This document shows, in pieces, positions 48,758 through 61,136 of a DNA stretch of 64,000 nt. A program made the position numbers and the translations under genes. Position 1 is the stretch's first letter. Every line of letters begins with the position of its first letter. Source of the DNA: Benincasa hispida (Eukaryota > Streptophyta > Magnoliopsida > Cucurbitales > Cucurbitaceae); assembly GCF_009727055.1 (NCBI RefSeq), contig NC_052355.1, positions 2,553,526-2,617,525 of the forward strand. Reading direction: 5' to 3'. The notes beneath the pieces are model-generated. The model ran no database searches. It was not told the DNA's origin and worked only from the letters and a program-made list of their open reading frames with translations.

Positions 48758-49624
48758 TGCAACAACCCGACCTTTCGAGTACTCTGACAAGGTCTGTTAT
48801 TCATAATTACACATTTACATTGAAAGCATTTTAATCATTGAAGTAAAATTCATTAATACAATAAAGATAGTTTTCCAAAATAAACTAGAAAGTTAATAAA
48901 TAACAAATAAGTAAAACCTTTATTCGGAGCCTCTAAAATAATTAAGGAAAATAACATTTAAATAGATAATTTTTTTTTTTTTTTATCAACATTGAGTTTC
49001 AAATCAAAAGTTTTAAATAACTTGAAAACGTAAATTGAGCGGAAGCGATTACATGTCCCATATGGCACGGTCATGGATCTCTCTCGTCACTTGCCGGTCT
49101 GTTCCTATCCTTACCAAAAACATAAATTAAGAAAGGTTGAGTATAAAAATACTCAGTAAGTGACCCCCTCTTGGGGTCATTTGGGTGAACTGTTAAACCC
49201 GACCTAACACTGGCATAATGTACATAGCATAGCATAGCATGGCATGACATGACATAGGTAAGTGACCCCCTGTGTTTTCCTTTATTATTGCATACTATTA
49301 TTTAAGTAAATGCATATCTTGTTCTTATTTACTATAAAACTTATATTAAATGAAATATGGAAATTTGGGTTGACCTTGCTTCCACTCAAGGATCTCTCCA
49401 TGTAGAGTTCCTTCAAACCCTATGTTCCCAAATCCTCTTAATTAAATTAAAACCCAATCCATATTTAAATTCTATCAAATCTTTTATCAAATCAACCCAA
49501 ATTAATGATCTCCATGTAGAGTTCCACTATCTCAAATTTTGGTTCCAAATACCAAAATTAAAATAAAATAAATCCAATAATTTAAGATAGTCAATCCAAT
49601 TTCCCTAAATCTCGGGGTGTTACT
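48758..49624 (-). repeat. Gypsy solo LTR with 5-bp target duplication
   Basis: The 867-bp unit begins tgcaacaacccgacctttcg and ends ctcggggtgttact. It is flanked by ctgat (48753-48757) and atgat (49625-49629), 4 of 5 identical. Read on the minus strand it starts gtaacaccccgagattta and ends ggtcgggttgttgca, the form usual for chromovirus LTRs, so minus orientation is likely. A short run of catagcatagcat lies at about 49219. Confidence 0.7.
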
Positions 49625-50249
49625 ATGATAATCTCAAACAACAATCTCACAAAATAATATATGTGACAACCCTAGCATAAAGACTTCTTGAACTTAAATA
49701 GCACAGCGAAAAGACCCAAATATCCATACATATAATTGGCAATTCATCAAAAAGGAAAACATCCCAAAAAGATATTGTATAGAATAATTTAAATAATAAA
49801 AGAAATATTTTGGCATCTTGAAGAACAATCTTTGAGTCATATTCAGAGAGAAAATCTAAGACAACTCCTAAGAAACTCAAGAAGAAAATGCAAGGAGTCT
49901 TAAACAAATATATATAGTCAATATCACAGATCTAACAAACTCCTTCTTTGGCAAAGATATATTTTTTTAAGACAAAACACATTCACAACGAGGCAAACCA
50001 AACTACTAGTCAACTACGTTAAACAGTGAATAATAAAAATATTAGAATCATAGTATCATCAAGAGTCCATACAAAGATAAGGACAAGGAAGTAAACAACA
50101 AAATATATACAAAACACCTAATCAAACTGTTAAACTAAAAAATAACAAGTCAGCACACACAAAACAGACAGTCCTAAAGAACAATAACCAACACAATGAC
50201 AACAGCAGCACACCTCAAACCTACACTACTCCCCCTCTGGCTTAAAAAA

Positions 50250-50626
50250 TCACGATGAAGGCCCAACCTGTTCACTATCATCCACAACTCTTCTCATCAT
50301 ATTCAGAAGGAGAGTAATCTCATGCTTGAGATCAAAGGCTCGGTTAATCACATCATTTAGCATGCGAAGTTCGGCGGTCAAAGAATGCATAAGGCATTGG
50401 CCAAAATGGGAGGTTACAAGCTCAACACTCGGGGCTTCTTCATTTGCATTGGGAGGCAGAGAGGGAATATCAGGAACATGATGCCCTTGAAACAACTTGT
50501 AATTAATGTTAAGCAATCTAGGATTAGTACTAACAGGTTAATCTGAAGTGAATAAGTCTAGCTTTTGGGACAACAGAATGCCACATATAAGATGTGGATA
50601 GGCAATAAACCGTAGAAGGGCCTAAG
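50250..50626 (-). pseudogene. C-terminal part of the transposon-protein-like ORF
   Basis: Beyond the copia solo LTR, coding resumes with RFIAYPHLICGILLSQKLDL, a stop near 50540, and then NPRLLNINYKLFQGHHVPD. An 88-codon open tail (50516-50250) ends EQVGPSS. The tail is predicted to be helical (LTAELRMLNDVINRAFDLKH). The minus-strand tail of copy 1 near 34300 ends in a similar way. Confidence 0.6.
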
Positions 50627-52679
50627 TGTTGGGATTGGTATCCTAATTCTCCCGGAGTCTCGTAGTTTGTAAACACTTTGTACACATTGTTATTAATAAA
50701 ATAAGAGTTATTTTATTTGCATTTACTCATATCCAATAAACAAAGATCCGTGATTATTTCATGTAAACTTAAGCATGTATATGAGACATACAAGTGGATC
50801 ATGCCTTAAGTAATAACCTAAATGGTCTGTAGTATAAGGATAAAGGAGGGATACTTTATCTTGGTGACACTATGGATACGAACCACTTTGTAGATATTTA
50901 CAAGTGTTGTAAATTGCTACAGATGGTCTGATCCTGACCATTCATGTGGAGACATGCGAGCGGGGGTGTCCTATACAAAGAGTTTATATAACGCCGAGAT
51001 GATTTGTCTCTTTATATAACGCCGTTGATAATTGAGACTTACATCTCACTAAAATGACCATAGGTGGCATGACCTTAAGCCTAAGTATTTTGGGAACTCC
51101 TACTTATGAAGCCAGTCCTTTGATTAGTATGGGTGAGAGTGGTCAAATTGACAACTCAATAAACCTACCTTTTTGGGGATTTATCTGATTGGGGAGCTGG
51201 GAACTCAGTTACACAAGACAAAATTCACTCCTTCCTCGAAGCAGGGGTAAATAGATAGATTGCTTTCTTAAGAGCTGATTTCGGGTCTTGAACAAAGTAG
51301 CCACACCTTTTCTTTGGAAGAGAAGACTCAGTCATAGTAGGACTACGAGTTATTGTTCATTAGAGGAATCAGTGGTACTTAAGAAGTTAGATGTAACTAC
51401 AGGGGAAAAATCGTAAATTGGTCAAGTTGTACTTACGAGCGATCTGTGAAGGGTTATCGCACTGTTGACTAGTTAATGTGGACATAGAAATATATTTGTA
51501 GTGAGAAGAGTGCAACTGCCAATCTTTAGTGGAGTGTCCGGTAGTTAACGGATCGTGGATCTCGTGACTAAAGAGTTTAGTCAGTTATTCACGTACCGTT
51601 GGAGCTTCAAGCTACATGTCCATAAGGTCCCCTTGGTAGCTCAATGGGTTCAAGTTGAGAATTAGATTTTGGGGTTAGTTTTAAGTGTTTAAATTAACAA
51701 GAGGAAATTCAATTATATGTGATATAATTGGTGTGATGTATGAGATACATTATTTGGAGGAGTTAATGTAAATATGATTTACATTAAGTACCATAAAATA
51801 GAAAAAGAACTATGGTTTATATGTTTCATGAAATGAAATATTAAAACTATAGGTTATAAATATAATATGATAAGTTGGTTATCATATTTATTTATGATAT
51901 ATTAATTATATGATAATTAATTCTTTTTCTCTATTAACTAATCGAGTGGGAGGCTATTGGAAGTTTTATGGTAATTGTGAGATAAAAGAAAAATTGTTTT
52001 CCTAAATTTAGAAGTTGCTTCTTTTGGAAAGTACTCACGGTGACAAACTATCAAGTAAAAAAGTTTATTAAGTGATAACGTTGAGAGACTACACGATCAA
52101 CTAAATGATCAGTTGAGCAATCACTTAGAGTTGACTATACGATAGTCATTCAGTTGATCGTTGCTACACGATCGAGTAGAATGGTCTATGCGATAGGCTG
52201 CAGTTTACTAAACGGTCGAGCACATCATCTATATAATAAACCAGCTTCTTATCTCCCACTTTTTCGATCGTCTACTTGATCACGACCTCTAGTCTCTTCC
52301 TCAAGCCAAGATCATACAGAGCTCATAACTCTTGGATTATCACATTGAAAATACCAAGGTAACACTTGTGGTAGTGTCTTACTTAGTTCGTGAATCGAGT
52401 TGAACTCGATTGGGTTCGAGAAGCATCCAGACGATCGTTGTGTTCGTGCTGTTGGTTGTAGTTTGTTCACTGTGTTCTTGTGCTGTTCTTGGACGCTTGT
52501 AGATTGATTGAGGGATTCTTGAAGAATGGTTCTTTAAAGGTATGCATCCTCTATCCCTTGTATCATCGTATAGCATGCTATAATTTCTGTTTGTGCATGA
52601 CCTGTTAGTTCTCATTTTAAAACTGTAATTGTTTTTGTTCAATTCGAATGGAATTTGGAACGATCCCTTTCGCTGCTCA
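50627..52679 (+). repeat. Copia solo LTR (family of copia-1/copia-3)
   Basis: The 2053-bp unit starts tgttgggattggtatcctaa and ends cgctgctca. It contains the conserved blocks of the family (for example aacctaaatggtctgtagta and gcttcaagctac). No internal region is attached, so it is a solo LTR. It interrupts the transposon-protein-like ORF. I found no convincing target duplication. A block of acgatcg-type motifs lies at about 52090-52275. Confidence 0.85.
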
Positions 52680-53678
52680 TGGAGATCATCACATTTTATT
52701 TCCTTCACTAAAACCCAATATGTCTTCTCAATTGTTCTATAACAAAAGCTCTATAATCAAATGGAGAAAATTTCCCAATTTTATATAGCAAAGTGGCCAA
52801 GGATATGGAGAGTTCAGAGTGATGCGTGGACAGACACCAATTGGCAATCTCAATGTTGAATAGTATGGCATATTTAGGACTTAAATTAGTAGAAAGTTGG
52901 CCAGTCTTGGGCCAAGCAGTTTTCAAACCACCTGTTATTTCAGATACTAAGTCCTTTATGGAAGGACGCAACTTTCTATTGTTAGGAGGAATAGTGCAAT
53001 CAAGAAACTTGTTGATCATAGAGGATGTAAACACAAGAACATGTCCCTTCACATGAACACGGAAAAAAACAGGGGAATTGGCATTATCAAAAGATGGAGA
53101 GAGGTTCAAAATAAACTCCATGACAAGCTTAGGGTAATACGTTTTAAGATTTAAAACAGTTCTAAGGAGATAAGACTTAACAATCAGTTCCATGATTTCA
53201 TGACAATCTTGAGCCTTGGTAGAAAGCTCCATTTTAGCAAAAATCTTTCTTTTACCATGAATTTCCAAAACACAACACTTTCCTCGAAATGAAACGAAAC
53301 TCCATCCAATAAAACTAGATGGATAGCAACAGGAGTATGCTTCTTCTTTTGAGCTTGAGTAGATGCACGAGTGATAGGACCTGGAACAGTTTTTATGTCT
53401 TCATTCAAACTTCTTTTCGAGGCCCAATTCTAGAAGGCTTAGATAGTTTCTCAAAATCATCTTCAATGTAATTGTTTTTTGATGTCTCATAACAAGTGCT
53501 GATATCTTCTACAATAGACTTCATCTTGAACAACACTTGACTTGGAGGAGTATCATCCTGGGTTGAGTCATTTGACAGATTATCAGCAACTTATTCAGAA
53601 AACTCACCAGTCTCAATTCTACAACATTCAACATTTTCTTTTTCTTTCTCAGGATATTCACTAGCCTCAGAATAATGT

Positions 53679-54695
53679 AATTAAAGAGTCTAATTAATTA
53701 TTCACGTACCGTTGGAGCTTCAAGCTACAGGTCCATAAGGTCCCCTTGGTAGCTCAAAAGAATTTAGTTGAAAATTAGTTTTTGGGTTAATTTGAATTGT
53801 TCAAATTAATAAGAAGAAATTTAACTATAAATGATATAATTAAATTGATTCAATTATATATTATATAATTGTTATAATGTATTTGATACATTATAGATTA
53901 TTTAGAGGAAATAAATATTTGAATAAGATTCAAATATATTTTCTATGAATGGGATTCATAGTTGTTAAATTTAATATAAATATGATTTATATTAGATGCC
54001 ATAAAAAGAGAAAAAAAGAACTATAGTTTATATTATATATGATACAATATTAAAATTATAGATTATGTGTTATATTTGATATAACATATAGTTTAATATA
54101 GATAAAATATGATAAGTTGGTTATCATATTTATTTATATTAATTTTATTATTTTGGATAATTATTTCACTTTTCTCTCCAACCATCTTAGTGTGTGGTTA
54201 GGTAGTTTTATGGCAAATTGGAATAAATGAAAAACAATTTTCGTTTCTTCAAAATGGTCAAGAAACACTACACGATTGAGGTTTGCTATACGGTAGCTAG
54301 AGAGCAAAAACGTTATGTACCTTCTTCAATCTTCTTTCTCTTTCAAACTCAAACTCACCCTTCTAACCAAAATAGTCAGAGCCCACAACTTTTGGACTCT
54401 CATCCTGAGTATACCGAAGGCTGTTAATGGTTGTGTCTTCTGTTTTGGTTCATGAAGTTTTTGAAGAGGGTCTTCAAAATTCGTTGTGTTTGAGGTTCGT
54501 GATAGATTGAGGGATATACATGAAGAAACGTTTTTCAAAGTATAATCTCTTGAACTTTATTTCTTAATAAAAAGCATGCTGTAATTTATTTAAGAATGCA
54601 TATCTTGTATGTTTGTTGTAAATTTGTTTTTGAATCAAAATGGAATTTAGACGATTTGCTTATGGTCAAGGATCTCTTTAAAACGAGTCCTTCAG
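53679..54695 (+). repeat. Copia LTR fragment (3' part only)
   Basis: It begins inside the family sequence (attattcacgtaccgttgga, which equals about 51585-51604 of the solo LTR) and runs to the LTR 3' end near 54690. About 950 bases of the 5' part are missing. It abuts the 5' end of the transposon-protein-like ORF and so truncates that pseudogene. Confidence 0.8.
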
Positions 54696-54704
54696 TTTCA
54701 CCAC

Positions 54705-55034
54705 TTGTTTTTCCTTTATGAAGAATGTGGCATAAGAAGAACCACACACGACAACCACCTTTTTCCTTTGGGTGTCTTCGGATCGGCTCAGCAGATAAAG
54801 ATCTTTGGGCCAATGTATTACTGTTACATTGTGGATGCTGCATGGAAGCTATCTCCGTCGTTATTAGGTTTTAATGTGCACATTCGCAACAACCAAGGTG
54901 TCGTTTTGGCGATTGTTGATTTTGAAGATTTGGCCTATAACCCTCCTCTTGCGAAAGATCTTGTAATTAAAAATGGCCTCCAGTTGGCTTTCCCTTTTTA
55001 TGCCACCCTACTATCATTGCTTTTCAGCTATTAA
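54705..55034 (+). pseudogene. RNase H-like domain fragment (non-LTR retrotransposon-related)
   Basis: The 109-codon frame contains VDAAWKLSPSLLGFNVHIRN, then NQGVVLAIV and LVIKNGLQLAF. This resembles the plant RVT_3/RNase H-like domain often linked to LINE-type ORFs, with DAAW as the first catalytic-Asp segment and an altered acidic residue in the second helix. The first 30 codons do not look related, and the domain stops early. It is a fragment, and its parent element is not seen. Confidence 0.5.
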
Positions 55035-55679
55035 CCTCGTTTTAGAGAAGATGTTCAAGGTTGGATCGAGCAAATCTAACATGCCCCATTTAGTAACCAT
55101 TTCATTTTTTGTTTTGTGTTTTTGAAAGTTAAGTCTATTCCCTCGAAATTTCTTACAATGATTTGCATCTTTCTTAATTAATGTTCAGTGATTGAAAGCT
55201 ACTTTTTTAGTTCTCAAAATTTGATTTTGACTTTTAAATAGTTGATGAAAAGTAGATAACAAATGAAGAAATTTAGAGGCGGAAGAAATGTTCATAGGCT
55301 TAATTATAAAAAACAAAATAGTTACCAAATGAGACCAAAGTTGTCAACAAGTTTAAAAACATCAACTTTTTTGAACCAAGAGATTGTAATTTCGTTGTTG
55401 ATAACATAGACAAAAAGGCTTGCTTTCGAATGTTAGGGCTCTTTTCCTAATTGGGTTAATGATCTTGTTGTAAAGGACAACTGTGTGGTGTATTAATGGT
55501 TTTTTCTTTCAAACGAAAAACAAAAAATTGTAGGATCTTATTAGCAAAGGTAAATCAGTCCATTAAATTATTTAAAACATGGTGTCATTTGTTCTTGTAG
55601 CCATTTTTATAATTAGAAATATGTCTAGTCATTTTTCAAAAAAACAAATATTAAAATTAACTCTTTGTCTAGTTTTCGC
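55035..55679. other. No gene seen
   Basis: AT-rich sequence with no supportable frame or clear repeat boundary. Confidence 0.6.
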
Positions 55680-57060
55680 TCTGTTTCTTAAAGGGGAAGG
55701 TTAAAAATATGAGAAGTTAAAGTATAAAATTTTGTCCTATCCTTATGTAATTTTATGGCTTGGCCCTATTTAATGACGTAATTTCGTTCATATTGAACCT
55801 ATTATTGCTTCATTTCTTGAAGAATATAATCTTTTCAAAATTTGTATATTTTGAGTTATTTTTTTAGATATGACAAAATAGTATCTTCTCTTCAAATTAG
55901 GCAGCCACCTCAAGAATAATTAATAAGATAACTCCAATAAATCATCTATTTTATTTCTTATAAAACTAATTACATCAGTGTTTGGAAGGATCATAACTTT
56001 TCGTACAATGACTCATGATATTTTGTTTCCAACTTATTATTTATTTTCATTTTTCCTTGTCGATGTACTTTTTTTATTTGCATAAAAAATAAAGAAACAT
56101 ATAACAGTTTAACTATCAAGTTATAAAAATTAAAAACAAAAAAAATATCTCTATCAAATCCTCTCGAGTGTTCCATATAACAATCTTTCCAATTGTGTGA
56201 GGATAAAATCTTCCAAATCAAAACAAACATCAATAACATAGTACTCATTACCCACTTGCATGCTATCTCACGTACATCAACCATGTAAATTGGTAGGCTA
56301 TTATATGTGCTAAGGACTCTTGTGGTTTTGGAGAATCCAGCTATAGGAGAACCTAGAACGGAGAGCTTTCTCCCCTTTCTTGCCCGCCTCTTTGGTCTTA
56401 AGAATGCTGGCTTTAAGAATGAGTGATTGCTCTATATGTGTCACAATCTTCCAAACAAACAAACAACCTTTCCACGTAAGTTTCAACCTATCTTATTTCC
56501 ATATATTATCTCACATACTCATAACCCATTAATGGCACAATACTCATAACCCACTTGCATATGTTATCTCACATCGACCACATAAGACAGTCAGTCAATT
56601 ATATGTGCAATTGATATTTATTTTCATTAGGAAATCAATAGCACATATATGGTCGATGTGAGATAACATATGCAAGTGGGTTATGTGGTTTATTTGCATT
56701 AGGAAATCAAACATTGATTCAATTAGTCTCTGTAATAAATAAGATAGATTAATTGGAATTGGAGTTATCTTTTGTTTTCTTAAAAGAAAAATTGGAGTTT
56801 TTATTCAATAATTACAATCTTATCCATATCGTGAGGTGGCTGCCTAATTTGAAATGGCCAAACTTTGAAGATGCCATTTTTGTCATTTCTAGATTATTAG
56901 AGAGATTATATTCTTCATGAATTAAAGCAGTGATAGGCTCAATTTGAACATGCAAATTTACGTCATTAAATAGGGCCAAGCCATGAATTTTCATACGGAT
57001 GACAAATTTTTTTTTATATTTTTAAGTTTCTATATTTTTAAACTTTTCACGTAAAAAGGA
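55680..57060. repeat. Fold-back structure: inverted repeat arms with an inner hairpin
   Basis: The left arm (about 55680-55950) and right arm (about 56755-57060) are diverged reverse complements. For example ggcttggccctatttaatga at 55757 pairs with 56963-56982, and a segment containing taggcagccacctca pairs near 55910 and 56840. The roughly 0.8-kb spacer contains a second inverted repeat: about 56545-56580 pairs with about 56650-56684 (tgcaagtgggttatg). A third partial copy lies at 56240-56275. The minus frames at 56812-56994 and 55991-56284 use this sequence but match no family I know. Confidence 0.75.
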
Positions 57061-58540
57061 AACGTGAATAAGAAATTTTAAACCAATCATAAGTCATCGT
57101 CATTTAGCAACCTAATAATAAAATAACAAATATTAAAGTTAGGACCAATTAATAAAGTCTCAAACTGAAATTCAAACAAACACACAATCTACAATCTAAG
57201 CCCCAAGCAACCATTCATTATTTCCAAATTTTCTTCATATAACTTTCCTTTTACATATGAATAACTTCAATATTTGAAGCACCCTCCCAATATTGCAAAA
57301 TTTCTTCATATATATATGTCAAATTTTAAGGTTAAAATAAAATACAGAAAATTAAGTGTAATGATTTGGTCTTTTTGTTACTTTTAAATTTAGGGCCCCA
57401 TCATAAACATATTGTAGCCTTTGTCTAAGAATTGAGTGTTTTTAATTTAAAATATGTTTCGTTATAAATTCGTTATCGATCTATGCTGGTAAAAAATTTC
57501 ATTCAATATTCATGATAATTTTGAATGTAGAACAAAATAACTATAAATTTTAAATTACATGGACTCATATTATTACATGATAAAAAAACTAAATCATTAT
57601 AAATTTAATTTAAGAGATCGAATAGATACGCGTCTAATTTACAATAGAACTACCTTTTCTTTAAAAAAAAAAAAGATGAAATAAAGAAAAGGATGTGTAG
57701 GGCGCATGACAAGTTTGGTCTATTGGCAGTGTCATGAGATTAATGATGTCGTAACCTGCATTTTTTTCCATGTCTTTAAAAGCATATCAATACTTTTATT
57801 TCAATTTCAAAACCAGTAGTTTTGCCCTTTGTTCACGTTTTGGTATTACTTTGATTCATTTGTTTTGGGATCCCGAATCAAAAAATTATTTTGGTATGTA
57901 CTAATGAACTCAATAAAAGGTCTTAAAAAGTCAAGTTATCACATCATGATGTGAAAGTGATGGAGTGTACAAGCAAGCAGTCGAAGAAAACAAAATCAAT
58001 AAGCACTCTAATTATACTTAATTTGAGTTTGAAAGTATGCATGAAAACCATTTTCAAAGAAGAGGGTTCAAAAATATTTCTTTAATCATTTAAAATTAAT
58101 TGAATATTTAAATTTACACTTTTTAGATGCAATTAATTTTATGATCATAAAAATTGAAGCTGAATGATTAAAACCATGTTTCAGAATGATTTTGAAAATG
58201 TCAAAAGTGAATTTGATCGCTAAAGATCCACTCCCAAAAAGGCTCATATTTAAGTTAAATATCGTTCAAAAAAAGTAATTGCAATGGATAACACTTTTAA
58301 GGCTAATAATTAAGTGTATATTAATATTTTTAAAGAATTGCAAATATAGAAAAGTGACAATCTCCTATCAATCATAGATTCTATTATTGATTGACTTCGA
58401 TCAATGATATAGTATATCATTGATAGATTCCAAGAATTGAATCTAAATTTTGCTATAACTGTAAGTTCTTTTGCATCATGGTATGTATGTTAATACTTTA
58501 GATTTGACTGCTATATTTGCAAATATTTTTGAAAAGAATT
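57061..58540. other. No gene seen; one short palindrome cluster
   Basis: AT-rich sequence. At about 58366-58430 a palindrome cluster with tatcaat and atcattgataga words appears, an isolated small version of the arrays at 60762 and 61635. I searched it for exons 4 and 5 of the truncated reductase copy and found none. Confidence 0.6.
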
Positions 58541-58673
58541 TCAAACCTTACCTTTGTAAGATAGAAAATGGAAGAAGAAGAAAAAGGTTAACAATGAAAG
58601 AAAAAGATAAAAAGAAATGATAGTAAGCGGCTAATAATTGGATATTAATAGAGATGGATGGAATTAGAGTAAC

Positions 58674-60045
58674 TTCTCCAAATGCCTCTCTTCCAGCATT
58701 TGATGACATATTAATGATGACGCCTTGCTTATTGTGAATCAATAGAGGAATAAAGTGACGCATAACATTTATTATCCCTTTCACATTTGTATCAATCACA
58801 TTATCAACTTCTTCATCCTCAATCTCCCATATCTTACTTTTTCTACTTGCTAAAGCTGCATTATTCACTGTCCATAAACCCCATAAATCAATTACCTTCT
58901 ATTATATTTCTCTTCAAAATAACATCTTATAAATGTTCAATATATTCAATCCAAGTTAGATTTAATATATGTACATTAATTTCATTGTTCAAATATTTCA
59001 ATGGGTTTGAGACATCAAAAGGGATGATATTTCATCTACAAATTTAACATATAGCTCTAGTTTTATTTTTTCAATGACTTAAGTTAAGATCAAGTATCTA
59101 AAAAGTTCTGCTAGATCCAAGTAGTTTGAGGTTATTGTTCTATTGAAATTAGTTGTTCTATATGGTTGAAATGTTGGTTATAGTCTGTTTGGTACTCGTG
59201 CACAATTAATAATTGTTTTTAGGACAATGCTTTGTAAACGTTCTTGAACTATCCTATTGACTTTTTGTGATATCCGAGTTTAGGAAAGGTACATGAATAA
59301 ATCAATATCACATCCAGATGAAAGAGATCATGAAGATATGAATGTTAAAAAAGACTTATAGTAATTGAGAGCTACTACCGATAGTAATAAGGAACTATAA
59401 TTCTATATTGGGTGATCTCTTGGAGATTTTCTTGAGAAGTATGCTAATCAAAGGAACCGTGTTGATTTGTGGGGATAACCTTGTGTTATTGTAGAAGTTG
59501 TAACAATTGTATATGTTTGAGGGTTAATTTTTATCATTTGGAGGTCTAATTTCTACAACTATTATAAGCTCGAGAGTCCGATTTTTTCAACTATTGTAAG
59601 TTTGAGCATGTAATTGCAACTACCGTCATTCTTTAGAGATGATTTTTGAAATTTGCCCAAAAATAAATTACGTAGAAGAAGAAGAGAGTGAAATACCAAT
59701 AATGTCCGGGACAAGATTGTTTTCAACAAGCTGTGCGAACTTTTCAATGTTGCTATTCGATGTCTACAAAACGATAAAAAACAATACTTCTTATAAATTT
59801 TCTTCGAAAAACAAATGAAAATAATCAATAGAAGTAGAGGCTTACAAATTTACCACATCAACGTTGAAGAGCAAATGATGATTATTGGGATATAATCTAG
59901 AAAGCTCATCTTGAAGAGAGTCAAGTTTAAGTTGGCTACGTGAACAACCAATTATTGTGTGGTTGTGGGTAGCCAACTCCAAGGCTAAAGCTCTTCCTAA
60001 CCCTTTGCTCACACCTGTTATCAAAACCTTCTTTGAGACCTCCAT
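58674..60045 (-). pseudogene. Second reductase copy, exons 1-3 only (3' truncated)
   Basis: Minus-strand exons are 59854-60045 (64 codons), 59697-59763 and 58674-58867. They have the same boundaries and phases as the intact gene at 36210-46580. It encodes TGVSKGLG, DTNVKG and NMSS, so the cofactor-binding half and the catalytic Asn and Ser are present. NNAG is changed to NNAA. Exons 4 and 5, which hold the catalytic Tyr and Lys and the C-terminus, are not found between here and the intact gene. All three exons are open with GT-AG introns (intron 1 of 90 bp, intron 2 of 829 bp). It is an old tandem duplicate that lost its end, or its end is out of place. Expression is possible but a working enzyme is not. 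Confidence 0.82.
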
Positions 60046-60239
60046 AAGAGTTTGAGTTCATATGATTGTTCAAGGATGACAGTTTTTTCCAAGTTTTATA
60101 TTGTTGTTGTTTGGCAGGATCAACTTTTTAATGGTCAACTTTTACTTCAATTTGTGATTATCAACATTTTCTTCTTTATTTTAGATTTTTGTTTCTACTT
60201 CTAAAATTATTCCATCTTCCAACCACACATTTTCCAATC
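60046..60239. other. Upstream region of the second reductase copy
   Basis: Short AT-rich stretch with no feature I can support. Confidence 0.5.
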
Positions 60240-60720
60240 TAATCCTTTTTGTTTACGACACCTAAAATCACATTTAGTGGCATGCCAACGTCTCTAAAAT
60301 TTTTAAAATTTTTGTGGATGAGTATTAGTGACGTCTTAATCTATCCTACTATAAACATCCTCGTTACCATATTGGAAAGGTTTTAGGGACGTGTTGATCA
60401 CATGATGTGTCGGTAAAATTTTATAATAACGACACACTACGTGTTGTTAATTTGTATTATAGAGTGATGTGTATGACTATTGTTAAAGGTGTATTTAAAA
60501 CCATTGAAAGTTGTTTTTTTTTTTTTTTTTTTTTATAATAATGATAAAATTTGGTAAAAACGTGTACTTTGTGCCACTACAAATTTCCAACCTAACTTTC
60601 TTTTTTTTTTTAGTTTTTTTTTTTTACTGGTAGTGTGTTACAAAAAGCAAGTATTTATTCCCTAACTACCACAGTTTACAAACGTTGTATAAAACGTCAG
60701 TAAATGTTATTTATTAGTTT
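60240..60720. repeat. Dispersed repeat, copy 1 (CACTA-like end)
   Basis: It resembles 63190-63560. Both contain gacacacta or gacacatta words and aaa.gtgtactttgtgccacta-like segments followed by long T runs. On the minus strand its right end at 60635 reads cactaccagtaaaaa, similar to a CACTA transposon terminus. No matching left end could be placed, so the class is tentative. Confidence 0.45.
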
Positions 60721-60761
60721 AAAAGAGGACAATTGCATAGAACAATTTAAAATTTCGAAAC

Positions 60762-60863
60762 TATTAATGATAGACGCTGATAGACACTGATTGACTTCTA
60801 TCAGTGTCTGTCAATGTCACTGATAGACACTGATAGAAGTCTATCATCGTCTATCAATGATAG
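60762..60863. repeat. TATCANTGATAG palindrome cluster
   Basis: About 100 bases consist of overlapping tgatagacactgatag and its complement ctatcagtgtc. Most words are present in both orientations, so the whole can fold. Confidence 0.85.
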
Positions 60864-61136
60864 TTCTAAAATTTTGCTATATTTTGTAAATATTTTGATT
60901 TATTTTTCTATATCTAAAAGCAGCCCTTATTTGCAAATATATAAAATTTTTAACTTCTGTTAGGAATTATCACTAAGATATTTGTTGATTTTTTGGCACA
61001 TAGTCTCAAATGAATTGATTGATATTTTTATGATAACAAACTTGATTTTATTTAATTTTACTATAGGAAATTTATACTACATAATTCAATATTGGAATAT
61101 TTGAAAATACAGTAAAACTTTAAAATATTTGTAAAT

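Larger units (their letters stand above)
48131..53678 (-). pseudogene. Repeat-family copy 2 with a plant transposon-protein-like ORF, split by two solo LTRs
   Basis: On the minus strand the ORF runs from about 53670 to 50250. It starts with an acidic stretch (53670-53400) and continues with GPITRASTQAQKKKH. After a shift near 53275 follows the main domain at 53268-52708, with VKGHVLVFTSSMINKFLDCT and KYAILFNIEIANWCLSTHHS. This layout resembles the 'putative plant transposon protein' domain found in many plant repeats (family knowledge; exact name unverified). The C-terminus is at 50626-50250. A copia solo LTR (50627-52679) separates the halves, and a gypsy solo LTR (48758-49624) sits in the tail. 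Stops at 52714 and a frameshift make it a pseudogene. The role of the protein is unknown. Confidence 0.65.

Noticed and set aside
50627..52679. Full copia element
   Set aside because: No primer site, coding domain or second LTR is attached. It is a solo LTR inside another ORF.
60573..60635. Tiny CACTA element (cactac to gtagtg)
   Set aside because: 63 bp is too short for an element, and the T run between the ends is low complexity. Only the right end looks like a CACTA terminus.
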